Positions 11,601-21,875 of a stretch of 64,000 bases of DNA are shown here, piece after piece. Numbering within the stretch: the stretch's first letter is position 1; each line of letters opens with the position of its first letter. The DNA is from Leishmania donovani. Lineage: Eukaryota > Euglenozoa > Kinetoplastea > Trypanosomatida > Trypanosomatidae. A model generated the notes under the pieces. That model did not search any database. It had not been told where the DNA came from and worked only from the letters and a program-made list of their open reading frames with translations. The position numbers and the translations under genes are program-made. The stretch covers positions 246,235-310,234 of the forward strand of contig NC_018246.1 in NCBI RefSeq assembly GCF_000227135.1, in the 5' to 3' direction.

Positions 11601-13640
11601 CGCCTCATGTCCTCGTTTGCAGGTGCCGCCTTACAGCCGAACGCGCGCGCGGCAGCGTCACGGGCCCCGGGGCGAGAGATTGCGAGCCCCGGTGGCGGCG
11701 CGCCGAGTGCCATCCCTCCATGGCCGTCGTCAGCATCTCTGCCGAAGCGCGGCGGTGGCGGCGGCGCCGCCCGCAGAGCCTCCTTTCGCACCCTTTCTCT
11801 CTCGCCTTGCGGGGCTGCAGCACGCGAGTGTGCTGCGGCGATCGCGACAGCTGCTGCTAGTCCTTGTGCCGGTGGTGCCGCGGCGGTGACACCACCGACA
11901 GGCGCGTATTCGCCCTCCACCCCTGCAGCGCAGCCGTTCAGTGATCTGTCGAAATCCGCTGGCAACGCGCCGGTAGACCTGCTCAAGGCGGACGTGTTTG
12001 CGTTAGGTGTGACCGTATACACGCTGCTCCTCGGCCACCTGCCTTGGCGTGCGTCGAGTGCAGTGTCGCAGCGCGCGGCCATACTCGCCGAGCCCGATCC
12101 TTTTTTGCGCCTCTACAAGGCAGCTTACGGCGATGCCTATGTGGGGCCGCCACAAGTGCGGGAAGCGTGTATGCCGCGTTGTGACGTGCTCGGCAGCGAC
12201 GCGATCCCGGCTTCCTCGCACGCTAGCACGTCGGCGAGCGGCAAGGACGGTCGCGGTGCCAGCTATGGAACGGCAAACGCCGAGCTAAGTGACGGGCAGT
12301 GGGCGATTGCCGCCGAGAAGGACGATGTAGTGACGCCGGCGCCAGTGACTGCCCTCCCCTGCAAGTGGCGACACTTGAGCAACACAGGGACGACCCCGGA
12401 CGAGTGCACATCGGAGCAGGAGAAGTGCACGCCCACGGCAGCGAAGCTGACTGCCGCGCCTCAGCCTCATCGCAATGCCCCCACTCGGAGCGACCGCAAC
12501 TCGGCCCAGCCCGTCGGTGAACGCAGTACCGCCGCCGCCGCGTTGCCGCGTCCCGCAACTCAGCTCTTGGCGAAGAAAGCGACCACATCCGAATCTCGCG
12601 CCCCAAAGGACCTCGCCGAGTCGCCAAGCGATGACCACAACCCGAGGGCGCCTTTCGAAGCACCCCCGCCACCCATGCCACCGCAGCAAGAGCGGCACCT
12701 TCATCGTTTTCAATGGAGACCTTTCATGGATGTCGTCCTCGGCTCCGCTCCCATCAAAACAGCCACCGCAGCAGGCACGGCGATCACGCAGCAAGCTCAG
12801 GTGACCGTCAGGCATCGCCGCGGCGGTGGTGGCGAACTTGTGGACGGGGACTTGCAGCAAACGAACGCCACGACAACATGCATACGATCGCGCGCTCCCG
12901 CCGTTAAGATGCTCCTCTCCAGAGCCGCGACGCAGCCGCGGTTCGGGTCTGTGGTGCAAGTTCCGCACTCGCTTGCGATCTGTGGAGACGAGCGCGCGAC
13001 GTGGGAGGCGCAGGGGGCGGCGATGAGTGGCCCAGCAGTTGCGCCACCGCTTCGACCGCGCGGACCGACGACGACGCCGGATCAGCTGTATCCGTATCGT
13101 GGCATTCTCGACGTCGACGATGATGACTGGATGAAGGCTGATGAGTCCGACGTGGTACAAGGCATGAAGGAGAGCGCGATAAATGCGGAGCAGTGGGTGC
13201 CGGGCTCGTCTAGCGACCTCCTGCGAACTGTCCCGTCTAGCGCCGTCACAGGCACGCGCAGTAACGACAGCGAGGCTGATAGCGCGTCTGACTGCGACAG
13301 CAGCACAACGACTGTACCCTGCAGCGCTGCTAAATCGACCGCGTCTTCGCTGCCCAGCGACGACGACGAGGACCTGGAGTCGTGCGAGAGCATCTACGAG
13401 CGGCTCTTTGAGATGGAACAGCCGTGCCGCGCGTACACGGTAGTGGAGCACATGCCTCTGCCCACAATGTCAGGCACCTCTCGCGAGATCAGTGGCGAAG
13501 CCGTCGACTTTGTGCGGTCGTGCCTCTGCCTGGATCCCGCTGAACGTCGCACGGTGTTCGAACTGTTCCGCCATCCCTGGATTCGCGGCGGAGAGGGGGC
13601 GATGCTGGCGGAGGCTGGCACCTCCGCGGGGTCTCCATGA
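8616..13640 (+). CDS. Large CAMKK/LKB1-kinase-like Ser/Thr protein kinase with two catalytic-domain insertions
   Basis: 1674 aa from the ATG at 8616. Residues 1 to about 725 are Ser/Thr/Ala/Gly-rich low complexity. The kinase domain begins near residue 729: glycine loop LGRGSYATV, catalytic Lys in YAVKVL (K760), helix-C Glu in DQEIAMM (E784), HRDIKPSN (D873), DFGVS (D891) and LAPE (E917). The kinase is therefore probably active. The HRDIKPSN/DFGVSVL signature resembles the CaMKK and yeast Sak1/Elm1 group, the upstream kinases of AMPK/Snf1. About 200 residues of low complexity then precede subdomain IX (DVFALGVTVYTLLLGHLPW, near residue 1126). About 460 more separate this from the final lobe (SGEAVDFVRSCLCLDPAERR to HPWIRG, near residues 1625-1658). 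No transmembrane segment is seen. The substrate is unknown; AMPK activation would be inference from the family. Confidence 0.9.
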   Translation: MLPSSAPPWGPGPPDPAPYSTIAAHNCTAECVDGSTSGSATHNRSTSPRGQPAGGDTASPTPASVEVLGRKTQHRRCSTSPPLKPLMKEAFLARAPEKPRCTLASAAMESTGDPPHPSKDSDAETSACIRATCTGSRTRVDHAPPLSLSATVSSVQQHLGMIPQVASSNSASYQASASAPSTPSNRKEASKMRRRSSSAFMSRLPSDTRLRTSLLAAFGVHVETHGRCDAPSHAPLPVRGSLSMTNSTDVTPVASDTHFRRSVNEGCSTVESHCTATAAASCVVVRAPSGAFRALPHPSIWLNTSLAGIGGVPSFNSSTPSTNASVLKDRHSSGAGTCEVPSESSLLPPFRTSSFDRDGVGAEDCGSEASGTASTSATVEVLHSGDANPVTGDRCSRLPSGRSINTSVSGEVGGFAPDASGTSTAHHTCAESNSSAGGGAELQGAGCSFGWRMFSSLTSQRGGGGGGAPAPSLGIFQSGLYLSMDEGDVSPAPALEVPMTPQSFSTMLLARESSEGAQHPVRAGSATSATTTNGARSSSLAVQEGNDTMLRQSSQQVPIVSQLAEDAWSGGGVAANGIEDWCVDGGSRDSREARTTSTTHTSGVGSHPCLVPGSGSGRCVIGGCCATPLSSFQLLGGSSKQEMPTSALDTDEIPSTPTDISALPHPPPPPLSARRRRQRRACHHCDGGNAVSSNSRVDLETGVIETDTLERARAVSKDGSRAYEIVNGKYVMYDYELGRGSYATVRLCYNMADGHFYAVKVLDRVRLKRRQLGSEAGLCKIDQEIAMMKQVQHKNIIALHEVIRDPSMRYVYLVLELAESREVLSMRDNGDVLPRGDDDGAATAYPEAAAREMVKGLLQALMYIHYLGVAHRDIKPSNVLRTADGTVKLCDFGVSVLVGDAPMQLSREGSVAFLAPELLLSSEVEVSRFLTPDDSSLGSTRNKSATHMLADSALATATRNARTTVTSTTTATSATELASTGGPASPKEEGAKWTQRLMSSFAGAALQPNARAAASRAPGREIASPGGGAPSAIPPWPSSASLPKRGGGGGAARRASFRTLSLSPCGAAARECAAAIATAAASPCAGGAAAVTPPTGAYSPSTPAAQPFSDLSKSAGNAPVDLLKADVFALGVTVYTLLLGHLPWRASSAVSQRAAILAEPDPFLRLYKAAYGDAYVGPPQVREACMPRCDVLGSDAIPASSHASTSASGKDGRGASYGTANAELSDGQWAIAAEKDDVVTPAPVTALPCKWRHLSNTGTTPDECTSEQEKCTPTAAKLTAAPQPHRNAPTRSDRNSAQPVGERSTAAAALPRPATQLLAKKATTSESRAPKDLAESPSDDHNPRAPFEAPPPPMPPQQERHLHRFQWRPFMDVVLGSAPIKTATAAGTAITQQAQVTVRHRRGGGGELVDGDLQQTNATTTCIRSRAPAVKMLLSRAATQPRFGSVVQVPHSLAICGDERATWEAQGAAMSGPAVAPPLRPRGPTTTPDQLYPYRGILDVDDDDWMKADESDVVQGMKESAINAEQWVPGSSSDLLRTVPSSAVTGTRSNDSEADSASDCDSSTTTVPCSAAKSTASSLPSDDDEDLESCESIYERLFEMEQPCRAYTVVEHMPLPTMSGTSREISGEAVDFVRSCLCLDPAERRTVFELFRHPWIRGGEGAMLAEAGTSAGSP

Positions 13641-13800
13641 TGTTCGCCGTCTGCGGCCGAGAAAGGCGCCGATGTGAAATTATCGTCCGGCTCTTGAATG
13701 GACGCAGTGAGCACAAATGACGAAGCATAAAGTTGCATGAAAGGCAGCAGAGGACCCCGTTACCGGCAGCCTGGGCTACCTCGGTACGCGGCGGCCGTGA

Positions 13801-14088
13801 GCGGGTGATGGGTCACCTTCCACAATATTGAGAAAGTGGCGGCGCCGCTTGTGGAAGACATCGACCGTGCGCCACGTCGCGTCAGCGGCATTCATTAGGC
13901 ATGGCACGGTGATCCGCAGCGTCGACTTGGAGCGGCGCACCCTTGACGGCGTCCTATCTCCAACAACAACCCTTGTCGTTGCTTGCGCTGCGTCGTCGCT
14001 GCAGAGCACGGTCGCCTTCCCCGTGGTGATTACCACCCCACGCGGAACCGACGTGGTCGAGCTTTCTCCAGATTTGTCGGCGTTGTGA
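13801..14088 (+). pseudogene. Possible gene relic, 95 codons without ATG
   Basis: A frame opens after a TGA at 13798-13800 and runs to the TGA at 14086-14088. Its composition is coding-like: balanced residues and GC-rich third positions, unlike the pyrimidine-rich spacer downstream. The product contains stretches such as FIRHGTVIRSVDLERRTLDG and TLVVACAASSLQSTVAF, which look like beta strands of a globular protein. There is no in-frame ATG, only a TTG at 13828. It could be the C-terminal remnant of a lost gene, a 5'-truncated duplicate or chance. I recognise no family. Confidence 0.3.
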
Positions 14089-14211
14089 TCCTAGCCGCTG
14101 CGTATCACAAACTACACCGCTGCCGGCTTCCTCGCCGGAGGTATCAGTGGCTCGTGGTGTGCGCGTGCACACACCATTGCAGACGACACGGACGCGCAAC
14201 GCCAAAATGAA

Positions 14212-14225
14212 ATATATATATATAT
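14212..14225. repeat. AT dinucleotide array
   Basis: A short uninterrupted AT run followed by GTATAG. It is the first of several AT arrays in the spacers. Confidence 0.8.
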
Positions 14226-15986
14226 GTATAGTTTTTTTAGCAGCGTTCAGGGTGACGCGAGCGGTTTCGGCCACGCGCCCTTGAAACCCCCTGCACGTGC
14301 ACGATGGGGGGACGATGATTTCATAGTCACCACTTCAGCGCGATCACTGTCATTTCTCAGCGTTTTAGCGTGCTCCCTAGTCCACGGCACAAGACTGGGA
14401 GCCTGTCTCCACCCAAGCTATGAACGCAAGCGCGACGACGACGCCGCGCAGAGCGGGGCAGTGGAAGTGCGCTGCCGTCGAATGAGGACCTCGCCACGCT
14501 GGAGGGCACGTCCAGCATCGCCGCTGAGTAAGGAATATTTCGATAAACGTGAGCGGCCACACTGAGCAGCTTACACCCAAGATATCCCTCCGCAAAACCC
14601 TAGCAGCGGCAAGCGGCGCCGGCGGCTTTCCATTCTCTCCTCGCCGCTTTCTCAAGAGGCTTGCGCAGCGCGATCGCCCCCCTCCCCCTCCCTCCATGTT
14701 ACGATGCGCGTTGTGACACTGTGTTGCGCCTCTTGTCCGCATCCGTGTATGCCCGTTTCCAGGCAGCGACTGTGGCGAAGGTGTCTTCGTCGTACACCAT
14801 CCTCGCTGCCTCCTTCCTTTTTTTCTTCTCCCGCATCCGTACTGTGACGTGATAATACGCACGCCCAGGGGCACGCCTGTGCTGATGTGGTACTGGAAAT
14901 GGATACGCTCATGACCGCAGATTGCGGCGACGCTGCGGTACGTCTCTCTCTCACGTTTCTTTTCTTCGATCTCCCCCTTTACGTGCGTCTTCTATTTCGG
15001 TGATTGTGACCCTGTATGCACTCGCTGACGTTTTGTTGCTGTTTAGTGGTGGTGTGTCCTCCGTTGGCGTGTGCCCGCGACCGTGTGTGGCACTCTCCCT
15101 CTCCGCATCTGCCTCCTGCACTGTTCCCACGCCATGCTACGTTTCTGCGTCGCACAGGCTCGCCTCGCGTCGCGTTGTGGGCCTCCGTTGTTTCTTTTTC
15201 TTCGTTAGAGGCGTATGTGTGCCTGTGTCTGTGTCTGTGTATGCGTGTCTGTGTTGCGTCTTCACTGACCCACGCCATCTCCGACCCCATAACTGCTCCA
15301 TACTCTTCCTCGCTTCTGTTGCGCATGTATCCTTCCCGTCCCCTTTCTTGCTGTGCTGTGCGACCTGTTAGCAGCTTCTCTGTTCGCACACGCGTGTATA
15401 CATGAATATTTATACCTGTCTGTGCTGCGTGTTCTGTTTCCATGCTTGCACCGAGATCGTGGGTGTTGGTGGTGACGAAGGAAGCGGAAGAGACTGAGGA
15501 GCACGTGTGCGTGTGTGTGCAAGGAGGGGGAGGGGGCTCTTTTAGTGCACCCCCCCCCCACCCACACACATATCCCAACGGGTGCATCGAGCCCATGAGG
15601 AGTAACGCTTTAAAGACCTCAAGCGAAGCGGAACGACTGCTCTTCCTTTATTTGATGCTTGCGCTCTCCGGTCTGCGCTGTCTCGCACAACGCGCCCACC
15701 CCCAGCCCTCTCCCCACTCTCTCTTCTCTCAAGTGAGTTATCAGGTGCGAGGGAGAAGCGAGAAGAGCAACCACTTGACAACCACGTATAGAAGGTGTTT
15801 ACCACGTACTGCAGCCGGTCGGCTCCTCCCTTCTCGGCCACGATCGCTTTTTCCACCTCCCTGTCGCGCTCCTTTTTCACCTCCCTTGCTTTACCCCCTT
15901 CTCCCTTCTACTGTGAAACACACGCCCACACCACATGCACGGGCACAGGATGCATTCGACAACACAGAGCCTGCTTCGTTTGCGTG

Positions 15987-16022
<36 letters not shown>
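15987..16022. repeat. AT dinucleotide array
   Basis: About 36 bp of AT repeats with a single G interruption near 16009. It is the longest AT microsatellite in the window and lies in the 8.2 kb spacer. Confidence 0.9.
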
Positions 16023-17328
16023 CATACGCTCTCTGTCTTTGTTCTAGGGGTTTCACAACTACACGTTCCTCCACCCCTAGCCCCTCCACCCCCCCCTCGG
16101 GATCTTTCCTTCGTCGTCGCACACCACGCCTTCCCACACCTCAACATCAGCGACTGCGACGGTAGCGAAGTGCGAAGAACGTACAAAATCGAATTCACGA
16201 TACCGTGATACGAACAAGAAAAGGGAACAACAACAACGAACGTACGAAAAGTCAGAGCCACGCACGGCGCACATCTACCACCACCTTGTCCGGCAAACGA
16301 AAAAAAAAAGAACAAGGGACGGGCGACTCTACCTCATCTCTGTCTCTTGTACGCTTGCTCCCTTCTCTGGTGCATAGCCGTCTCGTGTTCTTCGCTCACC
16401 TAATCCCTCTCTCTCTCGTTGTTGTTTTTTGCCACACGTACGGTCTTACTTATCATCGGCGCTCTGGAGCACCACGAGAAAAGTGCGCACCCACAAGGCG
16501 ATCAAAAACAGGACTGGCCGTTGCCGCACCATCACGTGCCGCAGCACAAGGACCACCGCACACCGCCACCTGTCAAAACAACAACGGCCCCCACGACAAG
16601 AGAACGTCACCAAAGAAGCGGAAAGAAAAGCGTGTAAAAAAGGAAACGCTAAGCAAACACGGAAGTTAGGTGAGGCCATCGCGCGCTCTGGACGTTTCTG
16701 TTTTGTGTGTGTGTATGTGTGTGGCATCAGTCCGACCTACATGGAACCAACGTGAGGCAAAACGGACGTGCAAGCATCTCTTCGCCTCCCCTCCTTTCCC
16801 CCTCTTTCCGTCCTTCCTCCTTCCACAGGCCCTACACTCCTCCACACGCACACAAAATACTTTATAGAGGCACGTTGACGGACGCATCTCATCTCGTGCC
16901 TCCATCGACTCTCTCTCTCTGTTTCCACTCTCCGTACACTTTTTTTTTCTGCCAAACCCCCCTCCCCCTTTTCCCTCCCCTCACCCCTCGCCCCTCGCTC
17001 CGCTTCCCTCCCTGTCCCTCGCGACCCTTTACAGGTATCGGATCGATCCCGCAGCATCCACACATACCCCTCGCACACACACACGTACACATATACACGT
17101 TTTTTTTCCTTCTCTTTGCCGCACCTTTTTTTTTAATCTCAACCTTTCAGTGAACGGATACAAGAGAGGGAGAAGCAGAGCAAGAGACACACAGGGTTTC
17201 CATACCGAAAAAAGCGAAAGACAGACATTGCCGGTTAAGGAGCGCACTCGTGACTGTATGAGAGCAAGTGCGTGCGTGAGTGTGTGTGTGTATATGCACC
17301 TTTGTGTATCTCAAACTTCTTTTAGATA

Positions 17329-17350
17329 ATATATATATATATATATATAT
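17329..17350. repeat. AT dinucleotide array
   Basis: About 22 bp of pure AT repeat just upstream of the pyrimidine-rich block that starts at about 17360. Confidence 0.9.
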
Positions 17351-17359
17351 CGATCCCGT

Positions 17360-18960
17360 CTTACCGTGCCGATCTCCCCATCCTATTTTTTTTTCGCTCT
17401 ACGCACCTTTGATCACCTGCAGCCCTGCCTCACTGTCTACGCGCGTTTCCTTTTCCCCCGTTGCCGTTGTTGTTCGTGTGCGTGTCAGGTACTGTCTACT
17501 CGAAGTAGCCGCCGTCTGTCGCTTTTTAGTTGCTTTACTTTCCTGCATTGGTGCCGTGCCCCCCCCCTCTCTCTCGTTCTCTTTCCTTTTCGAGTTGGTT
17601 TGGCTGTCCTTTTCTGCTTCCGTTTTGCTTCTCTCTTCTTTGGTTCGTTTCTGTTTTCTCAGACACAGACGCATACCCTTTCTCTCTCGCTTTCCTTCCG
17701 GCCTTTGTCTCTGTCCCTCTCACGTACTCCTTGACACTCGCGGACTTTGTCACGTTTTTCTTTGCTGCTCTCCTCTTTTTTTTTTCTATTTTTTTCTTTT
17801 TTTTTTGATTGCTCTAGTGGGTTACTTCTTCTTTTGTGTGTTCTCGCGCTCTCGTCTCGGACTCGTTCTCTTGTCGTTGTTCTCCCTACCCCTTTTCTCC
17901 CTCTTGCCACCCGTTTTTATATACCGTGGTTCTTTTTCTCTCTCTCTCCTCGTATCCTCCTCTTCCTCTTGTGCGTGCGCGCGTGTGCCTTCACGTCTTG
18001 TCCATCTTTCTGTTTATTGTTCGCTTTTAGTGTAGCTCGTCGCCTCTCTCTCTCCTCTTTCCTGTGCGCGTGTGCATTCTCTTTCCTTAGGGTCGCCCTC
18101 TTCTCTCGTCTCCCTAACTCTGTTTCTGACATTGCCAAGTGTCTTTCTGTTTTCTTCGCTCTGCACCACAGGCGTGCGTGTGCGTGTATCTTTTTACCCT
18201 CGGGGTACCTCTTTTCTGGTGTGACGATCGCCGTACATTTTTTTTTGCTGCTGCTGCCGCCGCTGCTGCTCTCGCCCTCTCTCTCACACACACACGAACA
18301 CATAAAGCAAATTTGTTCTTGTTGTTTACTCAAACTTAGCGTCTTTTTTCTCGTTTTGTTGTTGCTGCATAGACTCGTGCTTGCGTTCTCTTGCTAGCTC
18401 TCCGTATTTCGTTGACTCCTCTGTCTCCCTGTGTTGTCGACGCGTCGTTTGTGAGTCTCTTGCAGCTGCCGCTGCTTCTACCGCCGCCCCCTCCCCCTCT
18501 CATCCCGCTGCGTCGCTTCCACTTGCTGCTGCTGTTGTTGTTTTCGTTTTCTCCCCTTTCTTGATCCTCCCCTCACACGTTTCCCTCCTGTTTCTATCGC
18601 CCGACCTACTCGACATACGACGACGGAGTGGTCGGCCGCAGCTGTTGGACTCTATGTGTGTGTGTGTATGCTCTTTTTTGTTTCGGCACCCTCTCCTCTT
18701 AGTATCCCTCATCTTCTTTGCGCCCCATCTCTCCTGCACCCTTCTTTCGCTGTTGTACGCATCCTTCGTTTCTTTTTCGCTTGCTCGTTTCTGTTCTCCT
18801 CGCCATTCCCAGCACCTCTTCCTTATTGTTGTTTGCAACGTTGTCGGCTTCGTCATCCATCCATCACAGCCGCCATCACGGCCTCCTCTCCTTCGCCTTT
18901 CTGAAGTCCTTTTTCTGCTCTGTGATCGTTGCTTCCTTTTGTGACGGTTGTCTGCGACGG
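17360..18960 (+). other. 1.6-kb pyrimidine-rich block
   Basis: The + strand is dominated by C and T for about 1.6 kb, with homopolymer T runs (for example 17787-17804) and TTC/CTC-type simple sequence. Apparent open frames on either strand translate into Phe/Leu/Ser-rich or Lys/Arg/Glu-rich low complexity, so I do not call a gene. Such strand asymmetry matches RNA-processing regions of kinetoplastid transcription units but is unusually long. Confidence 0.6.
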
Positions 18961-21102
18961 TCTCTCTCTCTGTGTTGGCACGCAAGTGACCTCTTCGGTC
19001 ACCACAATCACCACCGATACTCGTCCCTGTCCTCCCCTTCACCTGTGAGACAGGCGGGGTAGGAAAAAAGGATCGCAAGGCAGGATTATCTTCGCTTTGG
19101 GCGGTGGATATCGGTTGCTGCCTGCCTGTGCTAGCATCTTGCGTTTTCTTTGGCCTGTCTCTTGATCACCACCACACACGTCGACCCCTCCGTTCCCTCC
19201 CCCACCCTTCCCTCTCCCTTCTTACTTCCTTGTATCTTTTTGTTTTTGTGTGTGTTCCCGTTTTCAGCAGAGGATCATCGACTCCGTTTCTTTTTTCCTA
19301 TCGCTGATAGATTGTGTGTGTGTGTGCTTGTGTGCGTGATTTGTGCGTGCTACGCCTCTGGCTCCGTTCCGTCCCCACCCCACCACCTTCCTCCTTTCCC
19401 CTCTCTTCCCTTGCAAGCTCACGCACACACCAGACGCGCTACTCAGACAGACGTTCGCTATTTACGTGTTGTTTTTCTTTGCGCCTCCCCCTCTTTTTCA
19501 GCTGCCTCGCCTCTTCGTCTCTCCCCCGCAGCCGGCAGTGGAAAGGGCCAAGTGAGCGACTGTAAAGGTGGGGGATTCCGGAAGCCTGGCAGACAAGGCC
19601 CACACGAGCAGGCAGACGACGTCCTGCGGAGACCAAGTGTCATCAGGGTAAAAGGTGTGTTCGGTTACTGTCGCTCTCTTTCTTTTTTTTTTGACTTCCT
19701 GCCTTTTCTGTGCTTTTACCGGCGCGGTTTTCTCTATCCCTCCACATCCTTTTTTTCCGCCACTTTGGAGGACGAGCACAACACAACAAGAGATTGCGCT
19801 GCTGCGTGTTGCGGTGCGTCCTGAGGTGCCGAGCCAGACAACAAGCAAGTGGGCGAAAAGACGACTGAATCCCACGCCGCGTCTCTGCAAGAAGAGGCAC
19901 GCACAGAAGAGAAACAAAACATGGAAGGCAAAGGACGAAACCGAGAAATCGAACGGAGCGCTTGTAAGTAGGGACAACTCTTTCTTCCCTTGATTTCTGC
20001 ACCAGCGCAGCATTAACTCTCATTCCCAGATACGCTTTTTTGTTATTGCTGTTTTTCTCTTTTCGTGTGGCCCTATCCTTTACCGAGAGCTCGGCACAGA
20101 CCCGCGCGCGCGAGCGCATCCGCATCTCTGTACGAGATTTTATCACCTTGGTAGCAGCACATAAAGAAAGCAGTTCCAGCAGACAGTACGTATCGCCTTA
20201 GCGTCGTACCGCCCTCCCTCCCCTCCCCCCACACACACGCACCACCACCAGCGCCAGGTAATTGAAAGGGGTTCTCAGACTCGCGGCCCGCACAGGTAGG
20301 AAGAGGAAGACGTAATCAAGCCGATCAAAACAGTAAAGAGCGTCCAAGCGAACGATTGAAAAGCAGCCGCAGTCTCAAAAAATACAGAAAAGAAAAAGTA
20401 GAGGCTCCGCGACGTGGACGTGTAACCTTTCCCTTGTGTGCGTACTTCTACGTGACTGTGTAAGCAGATCATCCTTGTAAGTCTCCCCTCGCCCTCCCCA
20501 CTTATTTCCCATTTTTGTTTCGTTGTTGTGAGCCTTGTTGTATTTGCTCTTGATGGACCCCCCACGTCACCACCCCTCCCTCCCCCCTCCCTTCCTTCCC
20601 CTCCAAAACATAACCCCTTCTGGCTCTTGGACGGTGCTTTCTTTAAGCTTAGGTGAGTGGCTGCCCGTTTACTGTTCTCTACTTCGTTCTTCGCTCCTTT
20701 TATCATTGGTTCGGCATTCCTGCCCCTTCTTTGCTGGCGGACCGAGCGTGCGTTGCCTTGGCCGGCCCCGCAGTCTTGTTGTTGTTTGTCTCCTGCAAGT
20801 GCTGATCTTCCCTCCCCTTTCCTCCTCACTTCGCCTTTTCCGTTGAACGGGGACACTCGTTTTGTTGCTGTTGGTCGTGCTTTGCGGCAAGTGGCGGTGG
20901 GCAGGAACGACAGCTAGCACGAGGCTTGGCGAAAGGATCGGGGCAATCCACGACATTTAGGGCAGAGGATACCTCCCCCCTCCCCCCGCCCCCTCGCCCC
21001 TCCCTCCCTCCATCCTCACACACACACGCACAGTGTGAAGAAAAAAAAAGACGAAAACACAAGCGGGGAATACCGTCAACGGGGCGCCGCCACGCTTGCC
21101 CT

Positions 21103-21119
21103 TATATATATATATATAT
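21103..21119. repeat. AT dinucleotide array
   Basis: About 17 bp of TA repeats, some 760 bp before the start of the gene at 21876. Confidence 0.8.
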
Positions 21120-21875
21120 CGATCTGTATACGTATATCCGCCTTGTCATCATTTCGGTCTTTCGTTTTTGTAGTTGCCGCCGTCGTTGTTAATTCCTTCG
21201 TGTGCACGAATTCGCCGGCGCTTGTGCACACCTCCCGTCTCCCCGTGTCTGCTTGTGCGCCTCGTTGTATGGGTAGCTTGAACGTTGGGTGCCGCCACTG
21301 CCGTCACTCACACCATTCCTACTACTGGCACTGCCTACCCATCCAGAACCTTTCCTTCTCCCCCCCCCCAATAGTGCGTGCGTCCTTGTGTGTATTGCGT
21401 GTGTGTCCTCGCCTCCCTTTTTGGGGGGTTGAGAAGTGTACCTCCACAGATTTCTCCGTCCGTGCCTCTGCGCATCTGTATCGACAGATTAACACGCCTC
21501 TGCATCTCTCTGTTGGGTGTCTCTGTTAGAGCTCCCTTCTGCGTGCGTTGTTGTTTTCCAAGTCCACGCTCCGCCTTTGTTGTTGTGGCTCGTCTCTCTC
21601 GCCCTTGTTTTCGCTTTCCCCCTCCCTCGCTCTCTCTGTGCGCGGGGGGGGGGGCCGTCCTTCCTTTTTTGCCCCTCTGCGCGCCTTCGCGCGTTATCTG
21701 TTGTGTGGTGGAGTGAGTGGTTGCGTAAGGGAGCACGTATCCGTCGCTGATTACGCCTGTGTCTGTCTGTGTGTGTGTGTGTTCTTCTCTGTTGAATTTG
21801 TGGTTTCTGTTCTCGTTAGCCTCCCCCCGCCACCGCCACCGTCACCACCACTATCCACTCGTCCCCCACTCAGTC

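Larger units (their letters stand above)
13641..21875 (+). other. Very long intergenic spacer (about 8.2 kb)
   Basis: Apart from the relic at 13801-14088, no coding region is convincing. From about 14900 onward the + strand alternates between pyrimidine-rich blocks (strongest at 17360-18960) and shorter purine-rich patches (about 16200-16330, 16590-16670 and 19780-19960). AT arrays lie at 14212-14225, 15987-16022, 17329-17350 and 21103-21119. Open frames of up to about 250 codons are made of Phe/Ser/Leu/Cys/Val runs and show no domain. This is the longest gene-free stretch in the window. Confidence 0.7.

Noticed and set aside
12285..13451. 388-codon frame on the minus strand
   Set aside because: Antisense shadow of the kinase gene; Arg/Ala-rich with no domain.
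17280..18035. 251-codon + frame
   Set aside because: Product is simple-sequence Phe/Leu/Ser/Val; arises from a T/C-rich strand with few stops.
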